Below, in pieces: positions 45,348 through 55,575 of a stretch of DNA of 64,000 nt; position 1 is the stretch's first letter; the number at the start of each line of letters is the position of its first letter. Source of the stretch: Palleronia caenipelagi (lineage in GTDB: Bacteria; Pseudomonadota; Alphaproteobacteria; Rhodobacterales; Rhodobacteraceae); contig NZ_VFSV01000003.1 in assembly GCF_007004065.1 (NCBI RefSeq), forward strand, positions 121,894 through 185,893. The letters run 5' to 3'. The position numbers were made by a program, and so were the translations under genes. The notes beneath the pieces are model-generated. The model was not told the origin of the DNA, searched no databases, and worked only from the letters and a program-made list of their open reading frames with translations.

Positions 45348-47875
45348 GTCCTGCCCTCCGGATCGCTGCCAGAGAACTGCGCGCGGGACTCAGGGGCGGC
45401 CTGCGCGGGCTGAGGGTCTTCGTCGCCTGCCTGACGCTGGGCATCGCCGCCATCGCCGCTGTCGGCTCCGTGCGCGAGGCCATCCAGACCGGCCTCGGAC
45501 GCGAAGGCGCGACCCTGCTCGGTGGGGACGCCATGGTGGAGTTCACCTATCGCTTCGCCAGCGACGACGAACGCGCCGCCCTCAAAACTCTGGGCGACGT
45601 GGCCGAGATCGTGTCCTTTCGCTCAATGGCCGTTGTAAACGGACCCGACGGCCCGGAGCGCGCGCTGACTCAGGTCAAGGCCGTGGACAGCGCCTACCCT
45701 CTCTATGGTTCGCTGCGCCTTGACCCGGACGTGCCCCTCACCGATTTGCGCGGCGGCGATCTCCCCGGTGCGGCTATGGATCCGGTACTGGCAGACCGGC
45801 TCGGCCTCGACTTGGGCGATCTCTTTCGCGTCGGCGACCGCGACTACCGCCTCGCTGCTCGGATTCTTGCAGAGCCGGACGATGCGGGCGGCGGGTTCGA
45901 GCTGGGGCCGCGCACGCTGCTCTTTACCGAGGATCTCGAAGGCACGGGCCTGTTACAACCCGGGACGCTTTATGAAACTGAATACCGGCTGAGACTGCCA
46001 GACGGCGCGGATCTCGACACTGCCCGCGCGGCGCTGGAAACAGCGCTCCCCGACAGCGCCTATCGCTGGCGCGACCGCCGGAACGGAGCTCCGGGCATTG
46101 CCCGCATGGTGGAACGGCTGTCGAGCTTCCTCGTCCTCGTTGGTCTGGCCGGTCTAACCGTGGGCGGGATCGGGGTCGCCTCGGCGGTACGCGCCTATAT
46201 GGTGACAAAGACCGCCACCATCGCCACACTGAAGACCCTCGGGGCCGAATCGCGGGTAATCTTTGTCAACTTCGCTGCACAGATCGCCGCAGTCACTGCC
46301 ATGTCGGTGGTGCTGGGCCTCGCCATCGGCGCCGCTTTGCCCCTTGCCTTTGGCGGGCTTATCGAGAGCCGCCTGCCCGTGCCAGTGGCTATTTCCGTCT
46401 ATCCCCGTCCCCTCGCTGAGGCCGCGCTCTATGGGATCCTGATCGCCGCGCTCTTTTCGCTCTGGCCGCTGGCACTGGCCCGCGACATCCGTGCGGCGAC
46501 GCTGTTCCGAGACACGGGCGGGCTGCCTCGCGGCTGGCCTCGCCCCGTCTATCTCGCCTCCACAGTTGCTCTGCTCGCACTCTTGGTCGGCGCGGCGGCG
46601 GTACTGTCGGGGATGGAGCGACTGACGCTGGTCACGGCCGCCGGACTCGTCCTCGCCTTTGGCGCCCTCTGGCTCACCGCCCGCGCGATCAGCCACGTGG
46701 CCGCGCGGATGGCCCGGTACAAGGCCCTGCGCGGGCGCACCGCCCTCCGCCTCGCGCTCGCCTCCATGGGTGGTCGCTGCGGCGAAGCCGGGGCGGTGGT
46801 ACTATCCTTGGGACTTGGCCTGACTGTTCTGGCTGCCGTGGGGCAGATCGACGCCAACCTGCGCAGCGCCATCACACGGGATCTGCCTGAGGTGGCGCCC
46901 GCCTATTTCATCGTCGATATCCAGCCCGACCAGATCGACCCCTATGGCGAAATCCTCGCAGGCGATCCGGGCGTAACAAAAGTCGAAAGCGCGCCAATGC
47001 TGCGGGGCATCCTGACCGAGATCAACGGCGAGGATGCCGAAAGCGTGGCGGGACCTCACTGGGTGTTGCGTGGTGATCGGGGCGTGACCTATGCCGACCG
47101 CCCGCCCGAGGGGACGAAGCTAACGGCGGGCACATGGTGGAACGCGGACCATGACGGCGCGAACGAGGTGAGCTTTGCCGCCGAAGAGGGCGCTGAGCTC
47201 GGCCTGAAACTCGGCGACCGGCTCACCGTGAATATCCTTGGCCGGGATATCGAGGCCGATATCACCTCGTTCCGCGAAGTGGATTTCTCCACCGCAGGGA
47301 TCGGCTTCGTCATGGCCATGAGCCCCAACGCCCTGCGCGGCGCACCCCATACGTGGATCTCCACGGTCTATGCCGAACCCGAAGCGGAGGCGCGGATTTT
47401 GCGCGAAGTGGCCAGCGCCTTTCCCAACGTGACGGCGATTCGGGTGGGCGATGCGATCGACCGGGTGTCGGAGCTGTTGCGCGGAATCGCGGCAGCGGTG
47501 ACCTACGGGGCGGCGGCGGCGCTGGTCACGGGGGGCGTCGTGCTGATCGGTGCGGCGGCGTCGGGCACACCGGCGCGGGTCTACGAAGCGTCTGTGATGA
47601 AAACGGTGGGCGCGACTCGGCAAACCATGCTCATCAGTTTCGCCCTGCGCTGGATCCTGCTGGGGCTCGGCGCAGGGATCATAGCGTTGGTGGCGGGCAT
47701 TCTGGCGGGCTGGGGGGTGTCACGGTTTGTCATGGACACGGACTTTACCCCCGCCCTTGGCGCAGCGCTCGCGGTTATTGCCACGGGGATCGCCCTGACC
47801 CTCGGAGCGGGGCTGGCCTTTGCCTGGACGCCCCTGGCCGCGCGCCCGGCGCGTGTTCTGCGCGCGCGGGAATAA
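45344..47875 (+). CDS. FtsX-like ABC permease (YbbP-like)
   Basis: An 843-residue membrane protein. GTG 45344 overlaps the ATPase stop (GTGA). The layout is an N-terminal helix (about 20-42), a large periplasmic domain (about 45-250), a block of helices, a second periplasmic domain and three final helices, with two FtsX/MacB_PCD repeats (KTATIATLKTLGAESRVIF and ASVMKTVGATRQTML mark the cytosolic couplings). This is the YbbP topology of about ten membrane helices. It works with the preceding ATPase. The 3' end is 3 bases from the end of convergent pdxJ. Confidence 0.93.
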   Translation: MSPALRIAARELRAGLRGGLRGLRVFVACLTLGIAAIAAVGSVREAIQTGLGREGATLLGGDAMVEFTYRFASDDERAALKTLGDVAEIVSFRSMAVVNGPDGPERALTQVKAVDSAYPLYGSLRLDPDVPLTDLRGGDLPGAAMDPVLADRLGLDLGDLFRVGDRDYRLAARILAEPDDAGGGFELGPRTLLFTEDLEGTGLLQPGTLYETEYRLRLPDGADLDTARAALETALPDSAYRWRDRRNGAPGIARMVERLSSFLVLVGLAGLTVGGIGVASAVRAYMVTKTATIATLKTLGAESRVIFVNFAAQIAAVTAMSVVLGLAIGAALPLAFGGLIESRLPVPVAISVYPRPLAEAALYGILIAALFSLWPLALARDIRAATLFRDTGGLPRGWPRPVYLASTVALLALLVGAAAVLSGMERLTLVTAAGLVLAFGALWLTARAISHVAARMARYKALRGRTALRLALASMGGRCGEAGAVVLSLGLGLTVLAAVGQIDANLRSAITRDLPEVAPAYFIVDIQPDQIDPYGEILAGDPGVTKVESAPMLRGILTEINGEDAESVAGPHWVLRGDRGVTYADRPPEGTKLTAGTWWNADHDGANEVSFAAEEGAELGLKLGDRLTVNILGRDIEADITSFREVDFSTAGIGFVMAMSPNALRGAPHTWISTVYAEPEAEARILREVASAFPNVTAIRVGDAIDRVSELLRGIAAAVTYGAAAALVTGGVVLIGAAASGTPARVYEASVMKTVGATRQTMLISFALRWILLGLGAGIIALVAGILAGWGVSRFVMDTDFTPALGAALAVIATGIALTLGAGLAFAWTPLAARPARVLRARE

Positions 47876-47878
47876 GGC

Positions 47879-48622
47879 TCAGCCGCGTGCCGCGTCCATC
47901 ACCCGGCGCATCTCGGCCATGGCGTCGGGCAACCCGCGAAAGATCGCCTCGCCGATCAGGAAATGCCCGATATTCAGCTCGACTACCTGCGGGATCTCGG
48001 CGATAGGCGGGACAGTGTCATAGTTCAGGCCATGGCCCGCATGGACCTCAAGCCCAAGATCCTGCGCCAAGGCAGCCATCTTCCGGATGCGCTCCAACTC
48101 GGCGGTGGCGTCCTCTGCCCGTCCTTCAGCTGTGAAATCGCAATAGGCACCCGTGTGCAATTCCACCACCTGGGCCCCGATCCGCGCCGCGGCCCGGATC
48201 TGCACTTCGTCAGCGGCCACGAAGAGCGACACACGGCAGCCCGCCTCTCGCAGCGGCGCGATAAAGGCAGCCAGCCGGTTGTCATCTGCAGCAACTTCCA
48301 GACCACCCTCGGTCGTCCGCTCTTCACGCCGCTCAGGCACGATACAGACCGCGTGGGGTTTGTGGCGCAGAGCGATGGCCTGCATCTCTTCGGTCGCGGC
48401 CATCTCGAAATTCAGGGGCAGGGTCAGCGCCCCCATCAACGCCTCGATATCGGCATCGGAGATATGGCGGCGGTCTTCGCGCAGGTGGGCGGTGATGCCA
48501 TCGGCCCCGGCCTGCTCCGCCATGAGCGCCGCACGCAACGGATCCGGTGTCGCACCCCCACGGGCGTTCCGCACGGTCGCCACGTGGTCGATGTTCAAAC
48601 CAAGGCGCAGTCTGTCCGTCAT
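47879..48622 (-). CDS. pdxJ: Pyridoxine 5'-phosphate synthase
   Basis: A 247-residue TIM-barrel enzyme that condenses 1-deoxyxylulose-5-phosphate with 3-amino-2-oxopropyl phosphate to pyridoxine phosphate. Typical segments: [63 protein letters not shown] and NIGHFLIG with its conserved histidine. Normal length. It follows the DUF2062 gene by one base, in the rpoZ-rsh operon direction. The usual downstream acpS is absent, replaced by the convergent permease. Confidence 0.97.
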   Translation of the reverse strand: MTDRLRLGLNIDHVATVRNARGGATPDPLRAALMAEQAGADGITAHLREDRRHISDADIEALMGALTLPLNFEMAATEEMQAIALRHKPHAVCIVPERREERTTEGGLEVAADDNRLAAFIAPLREAGCRVSLFVAADEVQIRAAARIGAQVVELHTGAYCDFTAEGRAEDATAELERIRKMAALAQDLGLEVHAGHGLNYDTVPPIAEIPQVVELNIGHFLIGEAIFRGLPDAMAEMRRVMDAARG

Positions 48623-48623
48623 C

Positions 48624-49262
48624 TCACGATTCCCCCTCTTTGGGCTGCCGACGCGCGCGTCGTCTGGCTCGCCGAGCCGCCAGACGCTTGCGCCGTGCGG
48701 CTTGATAGGCCTTTATCAAAGGCTGCGACAAGAGATATGCGAGGGTCGCGGCAATCAGTCCGGGGATCAGCCCGCCAACGAGATAGGGCAGGAAAACCAG
48801 CTCCAGAAAGGCATTGGTGTCGGACCAGACCATCGGGTCAGGACCGATCAGCGCACCCGCATTCGTCCAAAGCTCGCCCCAGACAAGGCTGAATGCCTCG
48901 AACACTTCGCTGAGCGCGAGTGCGTCGGGATTACCGAGGATCCGATTGCCGAACTCGATGGAGATACCTGCAATGATCGGCAAAGTGATTGGGTTGCCGA
49001 ACATGGTCGCCAGCAGCGCAGCGAGGATGTTGCCCCCGACGGCCCAAGCCAGCGCCATTGCGACAAATATGTGCAGCCCGAAGAACGGCGTGAAACAGGC
49101 GAAGATGCCACAGGCAATGCCCCGGGCGATCTTGTGCGCCGAATCGGGTAAACGCCGGATGCGAAAAGCCATGTAGCGGAGCGCCCGGATCCATCCGCCC
49201 CTTGGCCAGACGGCCCGCGCCAGAGAATCGGCTTTGTTGCGGGGAGGTCGGCGCTTGAACAT
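48624..49262 (-). CDS. DUF2062 membrane protein
   Basis: A 212-residue protein. A basic N-terminus precedes the DUF2062 core ([36 protein letters not shown]) with about four membrane helices. The C-terminus is very rich in Arg/Ala/Lys ([17 protein letters not shown]) and cytosolic. Function unknown. It lies between rsh and pdxJ with gaps of 23 and 1 bases, so it is part of that operon; DUF2062 proteins often occur there in Rhodobacterales. Confidence 0.88.
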   Translation of the reverse strand: MFKRRPPRNKADSLARAVWPRGGWIRALRYMAFRIRRLPDSAHKIARGIACGIFACFTPFFGLHIFVAMALAWAVGGNILAALLATMFGNPITLPIIAGISIEFGNRILGNPDALALSEVFEAFSLVWGELWTNAGALIGPDPMVWSDTNAFLELVFLPYLVGGLIPGLIAATLAYLLSQPLIKAYQAARRKRLAARRARRRARRQPKEGES

Positions 49263-49285
49263 CGGTGTCTGGCCCCTCGCGGACG

Positions 49286-51430
49286 TCAGTCCTGCTTTGA
49301 GAGGTTTCGCACGCGCTCAATCATTGCCACGTCCGGCTCTGCTTCGAGTGCCATGACAACCGCATGCAGATGCTCAACACTGCGCAGTTCCAGATCGATC
49401 TTCAGCCGGTAAAAATCCGGACGGCGCTCGACAAATTGCAGGTCTGAGATGTTCGCGTGCTGGCTGCCGATAATCGTACAAACCCTGCCAAGAACCCCGG
49501 CATCATTGCTGATCGTCAGCTCAAACGGCACGTCATGGACCGCCGGATGGGTGCCGCTATGCCAGGCCACATCGATCCAGCGATCCGGCGAATTCTCCAG
49601 ATCCGCCAGCGTTTCGCAGTCGATGGCATGCACCCGCACGCCCTCGCCACGATAGGAGATCCCAACGATTCGCTCGCCCGGCAGCGGCTTGCAACAGGGC
49701 GCGCGTTGAAAGGCCTGATCGGGCTCAAGTCCCACCACTGCACGGGCGGCATCGATCTCGTCACCCGCCTCGATGGTGATGCCGGGATAAAGCGCTTCGA
49801 TCACGTCGCCGGTGGCCAGTTCCGCAGAACCGATCCGGGCCAGAAGTTCGTCCCCGCTCTCGATCTCCAGCTCCCGCGCGGCGGTCAGCAACGCCTTGTC
49901 ACTCATCTTCTTATCGATGTGCTCGAAGGCCACGCGCAACAGTTCCGTACCCAGCCGGATAAAGCGACGGCGGTCCGCCGCCTTCAGCGATTTTCGGATC
50001 GCCGATTTCGCCCGCCCTGTGGCCACAAGATCGAGCCAGCCGGCCTGCGGACGCTGGCCCTCGGCGGTTTGGATGTCCACCGTTTCGCCATTGCGGAGCC
50101 GGTGCCAGAGCGGGACGCGAATGCCGTCCACCTTGGCGCCCACCGCACGGGCTCCGACGCGGGTGTGGATTGCATAGGCAAAATCGAGCGGCGTCGCACC
50201 TTTGGGCAGCGGAATCACCTTCCCCTTGGGCGTGAAGCAGAAGACCTTGTCCTGATACATTTCGAGCTTCACCGCTTCGAGAAACTCGTCGTGGTCGTCG
50301 GCACTCTCGAATTGTTCGGTCAGCTGCGACACCCACGTCACCGGATCCACGGCAAAGGGGTTCTGGGTGATCACTCCATCGCGGTAGGACCAGTGCGCGG
50401 CCACGCCGGTTTCCGCGACCTCGTGCATGGACCGCGTGCGGATCTGTACCTCGACCTGCTTGCCGTCGCGGCCTGAGACCGTCGTGTGCAAGGATCGATA
50501 GCCATTGGATTTAGGCTGACTGATGTAATCCTTGAAGCGTCCGGGCACGGCGGTCCAGCGATGGTGGATCGCGCCAAGAACCTGATAACAGGTCTTCGTT
50601 TGTTCAACGATCACACGGAATCCGTAAATGTCACTGAGGCGGGAAAAGCCGATATGCTTTTCTTCCATCTTGCGCCAGATGGAGAACGGTCGCTTGGCCC
50701 GGCCATAAACCTGCCCGCGGATACCCGCCTTCCTCAACTCCAACTCGATATCGGCGGTGATCTTGTCGACCACGTCACCCGTATCCTGCTGCATCTTGGC
50801 AAAGCGGCGGATGATCGACCGGCGGGCTTCGGGATTCAGCACCCCGAATGCGAGGTCCTCAAGTTCCTCGCGCATCCACTGCATCCCCATGCGACCGGCC
50901 AGCGGCGCATAGATATCCATGGTCTCGCGCGCCTTCTGCACCTGCTTTTCCGTGCGCATGTGCTTGATCGTACGCATGTTGTGGAGGCGGTCAGCGAGCT
51001 TGACAAGAATCACCCGCACGTCCCGGCTCATGGCCATAAAGAGCTTGCGGAAATTCTCGGCCTGCTTGGTCTCGGTGGAAGAAAGCTGGAGCTTGGTCAG
51101 TTTGGTGACGCCGTCCACAAGGTTCGCGATCTTCCGACCGAACAGCTCCGACACTTCCTTATAGGTGGAGTCCGTGTCTTCGACCGTATCATGGAGCAGA
51201 GCGGTGATGATCGTCGAATCGTCGAGCCGCTTTTCTGTCAGAATCATCGCCACCGCAACGGGGTGGGTGAAATAAGGCTCCCCGGAATGGCGGGTCTGGC
51301 CGCTGTGCTTCTCGTCCGCGTAGGCATAGGCCCGTCGGATGAGATCAACATTGGAGCGCGGGTTGTAAGAAAGGACCTGCGAAACCAGTGTTTCGCAGGC
51401 GTCTGACATCTTCAGCCCCGCATCATCCAT
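49286..51430 (-). CDS. rsh: Bifunctional (p)ppGpp synthetase/hydrolase RelA/SpoT
   Basis: A 714-residue protein with the full Rsh layout: HD hydrolase domain (ALLHDTVEDTD, KLADRLHNMRT), synthetase domain (YGRAKRPFSIWRKM, the RFKD form of the R-x-K-D motif expected for bifunctional enzymes, PKSNGYRSLHT), TGS domain (CFTPKGKVIPLPKGATPLDFAY) and a C-terminal ACT domain. It makes and degrades the stringent-response signal. Start ATG 51430 (MDDAGL) is used; ATG 51409 (MSDACE) is an alternative. It lies 5 bases after rpoZ. Confidence 0.97.
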   Translation of the reverse strand: MDDAGLKMSDACETLVSQVLSYNPRSNVDLIRRAYAYADEKHSGQTRHSGEPYFTHPVAVAMILTEKRLDDSTIITALLHDTVEDTDSTYKEVSELFGRKIANLVDGVTKLTKLQLSSTETKQAENFRKLFMAMSRDVRVILVKLADRLHNMRTIKHMRTEKQVQKARETMDIYAPLAGRMGMQWMREELEDLAFGVLNPEARRSIIRRFAKMQQDTGDVVDKITADIELELRKAGIRGQVYGRAKRPFSIWRKMEEKHIGFSRLSDIYGFRVIVEQTKTCYQVLGAIHHRWTAVPGRFKDYISQPKSNGYRSLHTTVSGRDGKQVEVQIRTRSMHEVAETGVAAHWSYRDGVITQNPFAVDPVTWVSQLTEQFESADDHDEFLEAVKLEMYQDKVFCFTPKGKVIPLPKGATPLDFAYAIHTRVGARAVGAKVDGIRVPLWHRLRNGETVDIQTAEGQRPQAGWLDLVATGRAKSAIRKSLKAADRRRFIRLGTELLRVAFEHIDKKMSDKALLTAARELEIESGDELLARIGSAELATGDVIEALYPGITIEAGDEIDAARAVVGLEPDQAFQRAPCCKPLPGERIVGISYRGEGVRVHAIDCETLADLENSPDRWIDVAWHSGTHPAVHDVPFELTISNDAGVLGRVCTIIGSQHANISDLQFVERRPDFYRLKIDLELRSVEHLHAVVMALEAEPDVAMIERVRNLSKQD

Positions 51431-51435
51431 CTGAC

Positions 51436-51789
51436 CTACTTCTGCTTTTGCGCTTCCATCAGGGCCCGGAGCAGCTTTTCCTCGGACATATCGTCCTCGG
51501 CCGGCTTGTCAGGCTCTGCACCCATGAGAAGGGCCATGGCATCCTCTTCGGGTTCGTCCACCTCGACCTGGGTCTGGTGGCCCTCGATCATCCGCTCGCG
51601 AAGATCGTCGGCCTGCTGGGTTTCATCAGCAATCTCGCGCAGAGATACGACGGGATTTTTATCGTTATCGCGGTCAACCGTGATCGGCGCGCCCGACGCA
51701 ATCTCGCGCGCACGGTGAGCCGCCAGCATGACCAGTTCAAACCGGTTGGGAACCTTGTCGACGCAATCTTCTACAGTGACGCGAGCCAT
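51436..51789 (-). CDS. rpoZ: RNA polymerase omega subunit
   Basis: A 117-residue protein with the omega core [33 protein letters not shown] and [11 protein letters not shown], followed by the acidic extension common in alphaproteobacteria ([14 protein letters not shown]). It stabilises beta-prime and forms part of a ppGpp site, consistent with its location directly ahead of rsh. The 95-base upstream region contains a 6-bp hairpin (51854-51868). Confidence 0.97.
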   Translation of the reverse strand: MARVTVEDCVDKVPNRFELVMLAAHRAREIASGAPITVDRDNDKNPVVSLREIADETQQADDLRERMIEGHQTQVEVDEPEEDAMALLMGAEPDKPAEDDMSEEKLLRALMEAQKQK

Positions 51790-51853
51790 CGAGATCTCCT
51801 GAATTCATACGAAATGCCGCACCACCCCCAGTGCGAAGACTTCGAAATAAGCC

Positions 51854-51868
51854 GATTAGCAACTAATC
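51854..51868. repeat. Short inverted repeat between folK and rpoZ
   Basis: GATTAG-CAA-CTAATC, a perfect 6-bp dyad 65 bases upstream of rpoZ and 17 bases before the folK stop codon edge. It may be a small operator or a weak transcript hairpin. Confidence 0.25.
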
Positions 51869-51884
51869 ACAAGGGAAATTGCGG

Positions 51885-52496
51885 CTAATTACCGAGCTGG
51901 CCCACCTGTATCTCCGGATCCAAATCGAGAACTTCGATGCCGGAAAGGGCGCTGGCCGGCAAGGAATCGAGCATCTCCTTTACTGTCTGCCCCAGCACAG
52001 GATGACGCCAGGCCGGAGCGATGTCGCAGAGTGGCAGTAGCACAAACGCCCGGTCCTGCAGCCTTGGATGAGGTAAGATCAGCTCTGACGGCGCCTCCCG
52101 CATTTGAGACTCCAGATCCAGAGTCCGCCAGCGTTCATGCACCGCAGCGCTGGGTCGAATTTGATCACCGCAGGCGATCAGGTCAATATCCAACGTCCGC
52201 GCTCCCCAACGCCGCATTCTCTCCCGACCCAGGCCTGCCTCCACGTCATGCAACTCATGCAGCAAGGCTGCCGAGGGGTAGTTTGTCTGCAGAACCGCTG
52301 CAGCATTGACAAAATCCGGACCCGACCCCGCCGGGAAGGCCGGTGTTTTGTAAAACTTACTAAGGGCTTGGACAAAGCCAAGATTTTGTGCGATACTCGT
52401 TAATGAATTGGCGATTATTTTGACTGCACTATGGTGATCGTCAAATTTGTTGCTGCCGAACGCGAGCAAAACTTTAAATGGGGCTCCCCTATGCAT
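51885..52496 (-). CDS. folK: Hydroxymethyldihydropterin pyrophosphokinase
   Basis: A 203-residue HPPK. Recognised segments are LLAFGSNKFDD, SKFYKTPAFPAGSGPDFVNAAA, RWGARTLDIDLI (the metal-binding DxD) and LPHPRLQDRAFVLLPL. It activates 6-hydroxymethyl-dihydropterin for folate synthesis. ATG 52496 (MHRGAPFKV) is chosen; the frame extends 13 codons further without a better start. It is somewhat longer than minimal HPPKs because of the C-terminal tail. Divergent from the NYN-domain gene. Confidence 0.92.
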   Translation of the reverse strand: MHRGAPFKVLLAFGSNKFDDHHSAVKIIANSLTSIAQNLGFVQALSKFYKTPAFPAGSGPDFVNAAAVLQTNYPSAALLHELHDVEAGLGRERMRRWGARTLDIDLIACGDQIRPSAAVHERWRTLDLESQMREAPSELILPHPRLQDRAFVLLPLCDIAPAWRHPVLGQTVKEMLDSLPASALSGIEVLDLDPEIQVGQLGN

Positions 52497-52598
52497 GTGG
52501 GTATATTGCCTTCTTGCTATGGACCGGTACAACACTCGTGGAATTTCGAGCTGGCGGCTGCGGATGCATTGCTTACGGCGGCATAAGGGAATGTTGTG

Positions 52599-53162
52599 AT
52601 GTTTTACAGAGACGAAAGACTGGCGCTGTTTATCGATGGCTCCAACCTATATGCCGCCGCCAAGTCTCTTGGGTTTGACATCGATTACAAACTTCTGCGT
52701 CAGGAATTCATGCGCAGGGGTAAGCTGCTGAGAGCATTTTACTACACGGCGCTCCTCGAAAACGAAGAGTACTCGCCGATCCGACCGTTGGTGGACTGGC
52801 TACACTATAACGGCTTTACGATGGTGACTAAGCCGGCCAAGGAATACACCGACAGCCAGGGACGGCGAAAGGTGAAGGGTAACATGGATATCGAACTGAC
52901 GGTCGATGCCATGGAACTGGCTCCTAGGATCGACCACGCCGTTCTCTTTTCCGGTGACGGCGATTTCCGCCCGCTGGTTGAGGCATTGCAGCGGGCCGGG
53001 GTCCGGGTGTCAGTCGTGTCCACGATCCGGTCCCAGCCGCCGATGATTGCCGATGAACTGCGACGTCAGGCGGATAACTTCATCGAACTCGACGAGCTGC
53101 GCGAAGTGATTGGCCGTCCGCCGCGGGAAGAGCAAACTCAGGTCCGTGCCACCGGCTCGTGA
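52599..53162 (+). CDS. NYN-domain protein (LabA/DUF88 family)
   Basis: A 187-residue PIN-like NYN protein. LALFIDGSNLYAAAK carries the first catalytic Asp, NMDIELTVDAM the second, and LFSGDGDFRPLVEALQRAG the third acidic cluster, so a metal-dependent RNase site appears complete. The LabA/DUF88 family is linked to RNA turnover. The ATG 52599 follows AAGGGA at 8 bases. It lies 15 bases upstream of the yqaA-like gene and is divergent from folK. Confidence 0.93.
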   Translation: MFYRDERLALFIDGSNLYAAAKSLGFDIDYKLLRQEFMRRGKLLRAFYYTALLENEEYSPIRPLVDWLHYNGFTMVTKPAKEYTDSQGRRKVKGNMDIELTVDAMELAPRIDHAVLFSGDGDFRPLVEALQRAGVRVSVVSTIRSQPPMIADELRRQADNFIELDELREVIGRPPREEQTQVRATGS

Positions 53163-53177
53163 GGCCAACAATAGCTT

Positions 53178-53612
53178 ATGGAAGCGATCTGGTCGCTTCT
53201 GGGAATGTTCGTTGCAGCCTTTGGCGCCGCGACGCTTCTTCCGTTTCAATCTGAAATCGTCTTCGTCGGCCTGCAATTGCGCGGCGAAGTCCCTCTGAGC
53301 TTCGTGCTACTGGCGGCATCGGTCGGCAATGTGCTCGGCTCGGTGGTCAATTACGTACTCGGCGCATTGTTTGAGCGGCTGAAAGATCGCCGGTGGTTTC
53401 CCGTCACATCCGCACAGATGCAAAAGGCCCATGACTGGTACGCTAAATGGGGCGTCTGGAGCCTGCTGCTCAGCTGGGCGCCTTTTGGAGACGCCATCAC
53501 CGTCGTGGCCGGGTTGCTTCGGACGCCCTTTCCATTGTTCCTCGCTCTGGTGACACTGGCCAAGACCGGACGCTATGTATTTCTCGCGCTGGCGACCGCC
53601 GGGCTGTCCTGA
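53178..53612 (+). CDS. YqaA-family membrane protein
   Basis: A 144-residue inner-membrane protein with SNARE-associated/VTT-like (DedA-related) features: an N-terminal reentrant segment ([15 protein letters not shown]), [14 protein letters not shown], and the [16 protein letters not shown] region. YqaA is a short relative of DedA proteins, possibly lipid scramblases. It follows the NYN gene by 15 bases and ends 64 bases before ispH. Confidence 0.88.
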   Translation: MEAIWSLLGMFVAAFGAATLLPFQSEIVFVGLQLRGEVPLSFVLLAASVGNVLGSVVNYVLGALFERLKDRRWFPVTSAQMQKAHDWYAKWGVWSLLLSWAPFGDAITVVAGLLRTPFPLFLALVTLAKTGRYVFLALATAGLS

Positions 53613-53676
53613 GCACGGAAACGGGGCTGGACCCCATAGCCCACGCCCCCTAGATCAGCGGCAGGAGGCCAAAGCC

Positions 53677-54627
53677 ATGTCGAAACCAGATCTCACCCTC
53701 TATCTCGCTGCCCCGCGCGGCTTCTGCGCTGGCGTCGATCGTGCCATTAAGATCGTCGAAATGGCGCTCGAGAAATGGGGCGCGCCGGTCTACGTTCGCC
53801 ATGAAATTGTCCATAACAGATACGTGGTGGACGGCTTGCGCGACCGCGGAGCCGTGTTTGTCGAAGAGCTGGACGAGGTCCCTGCCGACCGCCCGGTGAT
53901 TTTCTCCGCCCATGGCGTACCGAAATCCGTGCCCGCTGCGGCGCAGGCCCGCGAAATGCTCTACGTGGACGCCACCTGCCCGCTGGTCTCGAAGGTCCAT
54001 ATCGAGGCAGAGCGCCACAGCGCCAACGGCCTTCAGATGGTGATGATCGGCCATGCGGGCCACCCGGAGACGCTCGGGACAATGGGCCAACTCCCCGAGG
54101 GCGAAGTGCTGCTGGTCGAAACCGCCGACGACGTGGCGACGCTGGAGGTCCGCGACCCCGAGCGGCTGGCCTATATTACCCAAACCACCTTGTCGGTGGA
54201 CGACACGGCAGGGATCGTGTCGGCGCTGCAAACCCGCTTTCCAGCCATTGTCGGCCCCCATAAGGAAGACATCTGCTACGCCACCACCAACCGTCAGGCA
54301 GCCGTCAAAGAGATCTCGCCGAAGATCGACGCCTTGCTTGTGGTCGGCGCCCCCAATTCCTCGAATTCCAAACGTCTGGTCGAGGTTGGGCGCAATGCGG
54401 GATGCGCCTATGCCCAGCTGGTGCAGCGGGCGGACGATATCGATTGGCGGGCACTGGACGGCATCCGGTCCGTGGGCATAACCGCCGGGGCCTCTGCGCC
54501 CGAAGTGTTGATCGACGAGGTCGTGAGCGCCTTTGGGGAGCGTTACAATGTGGCGGTCGAGCAGGTCGTGACCGCTGAGGAAAATGTCGAGTTCAAGGTC
54601 CCTCGCGTCCTGCGCCAACCCGCCTGA
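53677..54627 (+). CDS. ispH: 4-hydroxy-3-methylbut-2-enyl diphosphate reductase
   Basis: A 316-residue iron-sulfur enzyme, the last step of the MEP isoprenoid pathway, giving IPP and DMAPP. The three cluster cysteines are in [11 protein letters not shown] (Cys17), VDATCPLV and [10 protein letters not shown]. Other family motifs are FSAHGV, GHAGHPE (catalytic Glu), APNSSNS and TAGASAPE. The ATG at 53677 follows CAGGAGG and matches family starts; the upstream frame is not coding. Confidence 0.97.
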   Translation: MSKPDLTLYLAAPRGFCAGVDRAIKIVEMALEKWGAPVYVRHEIVHNRYVVDGLRDRGAVFVEELDEVPADRPVIFSAHGVPKSVPAAAQAREMLYVDATCPLVSKVHIEAERHSANGLQMVMIGHAGHPETLGTMGQLPEGEVLLVETADDVATLEVRDPERLAYITQTTLSVDDTAGIVSALQTRFPAIVGPHKEDICYATTNRQAAVKEISPKIDALLVVGAPNSSNSKRLVEVGRNAGCAYAQLVQRADDIDWRALDGIRSVGITAGASAPEVLIDEVVSAFGERYNVAVEQVVTAEENVEFKVPRVLRQPA

Positions 54628-54661
54628 CCCCGGCATTCAAGTTTTCATAAAGAGGTTTTCT

Positions 54662-55111
54662 ATGTCCCGTATCCCCCGCTCCGCTTTGCTGCTCGGGCTC
54701 GCCGGTGTCCTGCCCTTTCTGTGGGGCGCGGCGACATTGCTGCTGCCATCCTTGAACGCGTGGGCGCTAGCCAATGTTGGCCCGCGCTTTGTCGGCCCCT
54801 ACGTCCAGCTATCCTACGGCACGGTTATTCTCAGCTTCATGTCGGGGGTGCTCTGGGGATTCGCGACCCGAGCCGAAGGACATGTGGCCGCAACGGGCTA
54901 TGCGCTCTCGGTGATCCCGGCACTCTGGGCGTTCTTCTTCGTCGGCGGTGGCCCGACCTCGGCAGCCATGTATCTGATTCTGGGCTTTATTGGCATCCTC
55001 GGCCTCGATTGGATGTTCGCGCGGCAGGGGTTGGCGCCGGATTGGTGGATGCCTCTGCGGCTGCTCCTCAGCACCCTCGTGGTGCTCTCGCTCCTGCTCA
55101 TCGTGATCTGA
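54662..55111 (+). CDS. DUF3429 membrane protein
   Basis: A 149-residue protein with about five membrane helices. [23 protein letters not shown] and [17 protein letters not shown] are typical of DUF3429, a family of unknown function. ATG 54662 follows AAGAGG. Its stop shares one base with the rnhA start (TGATG), so translation is coupled. Confidence 0.87.
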   Translation: MSRIPRSALLLGLAGVLPFLWGAATLLLPSLNAWALANVGPRFVGPYVQLSYGTVILSFMSGVLWGFATRAEGHVAATGYALSVIPALWAFFFVGGGPTSAAMYLILGFIGILGLDWMFARQGLAPDWWMPLRLLLSTLVVLSLLLIVI

Positions 55112-55575
55112 TGGCCGAGCTTTTCGCCTATACCGACGGCGCCTGCTCCGGCAATCCGGGTCCCGGCGGTTGGGGAACGCTTCTCATCGCCCGCGATGGG
55201 GATTCTGAAGTGAAGAGGCGCGAGCTGAATGGTGGTGAGGCGCAGACCACGAACAACCGGATGGAGCTGCTGGCGGCGATCTCGGCGCTGGAGAGCCTCA
55301 CCCGGCCCAGCCGCATCACTGTGGTCACAGACAGCCAGTATGTCAAAAACGGCGTGACCAGTTGGATTCACGGGTGGAAGCGCAACGGCTGGAAGACTTC
55401 CGCGAAGAAGCCGGTGAAAAACGCCGATCTCTGGCAGCGGCTCGACGAAGCACAGGAGCAGCACGAGGTTGACTGGGCCTGGGTGAAGGGCCATGCGGGC
55501 CACCCGGAAAACGAGCGCGCCGACGAACTCGCGCGCGAAGGGATGGCTCCGTTCAAGAAGAAGGCCACGCTATGA
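55111..55575 (+). CDS. rnhA: Ribonuclease HI
   Basis: A 154-residue RNase H. The four catalytic acids are seen in [15 protein letters not shown] (Asp), NNRMELLA (Glu), VVTDSQYV (Asp) and NERADELA (Asp), with the basic handle [17 protein letters not shown]. It removes RNA from RNA-DNA hybrids. Both ends overlap neighbours: one base with the DUF3429 gene, four with the TRIC gene (ATGA). Confidence 0.97.
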   Translation: MAELFAYTDGACSGNPGPGGWGTLLIARDGDSEVKRRELNGGEAQTTNNRMELLAAISALESLTRPSRITVVTDSQYVKNGVTSWIHGWKRNGWKTSAKKPVKNADLWQRLDEAQEQHEVDWAWVKGHAGHPENERADELAREGMAPFKKKATL

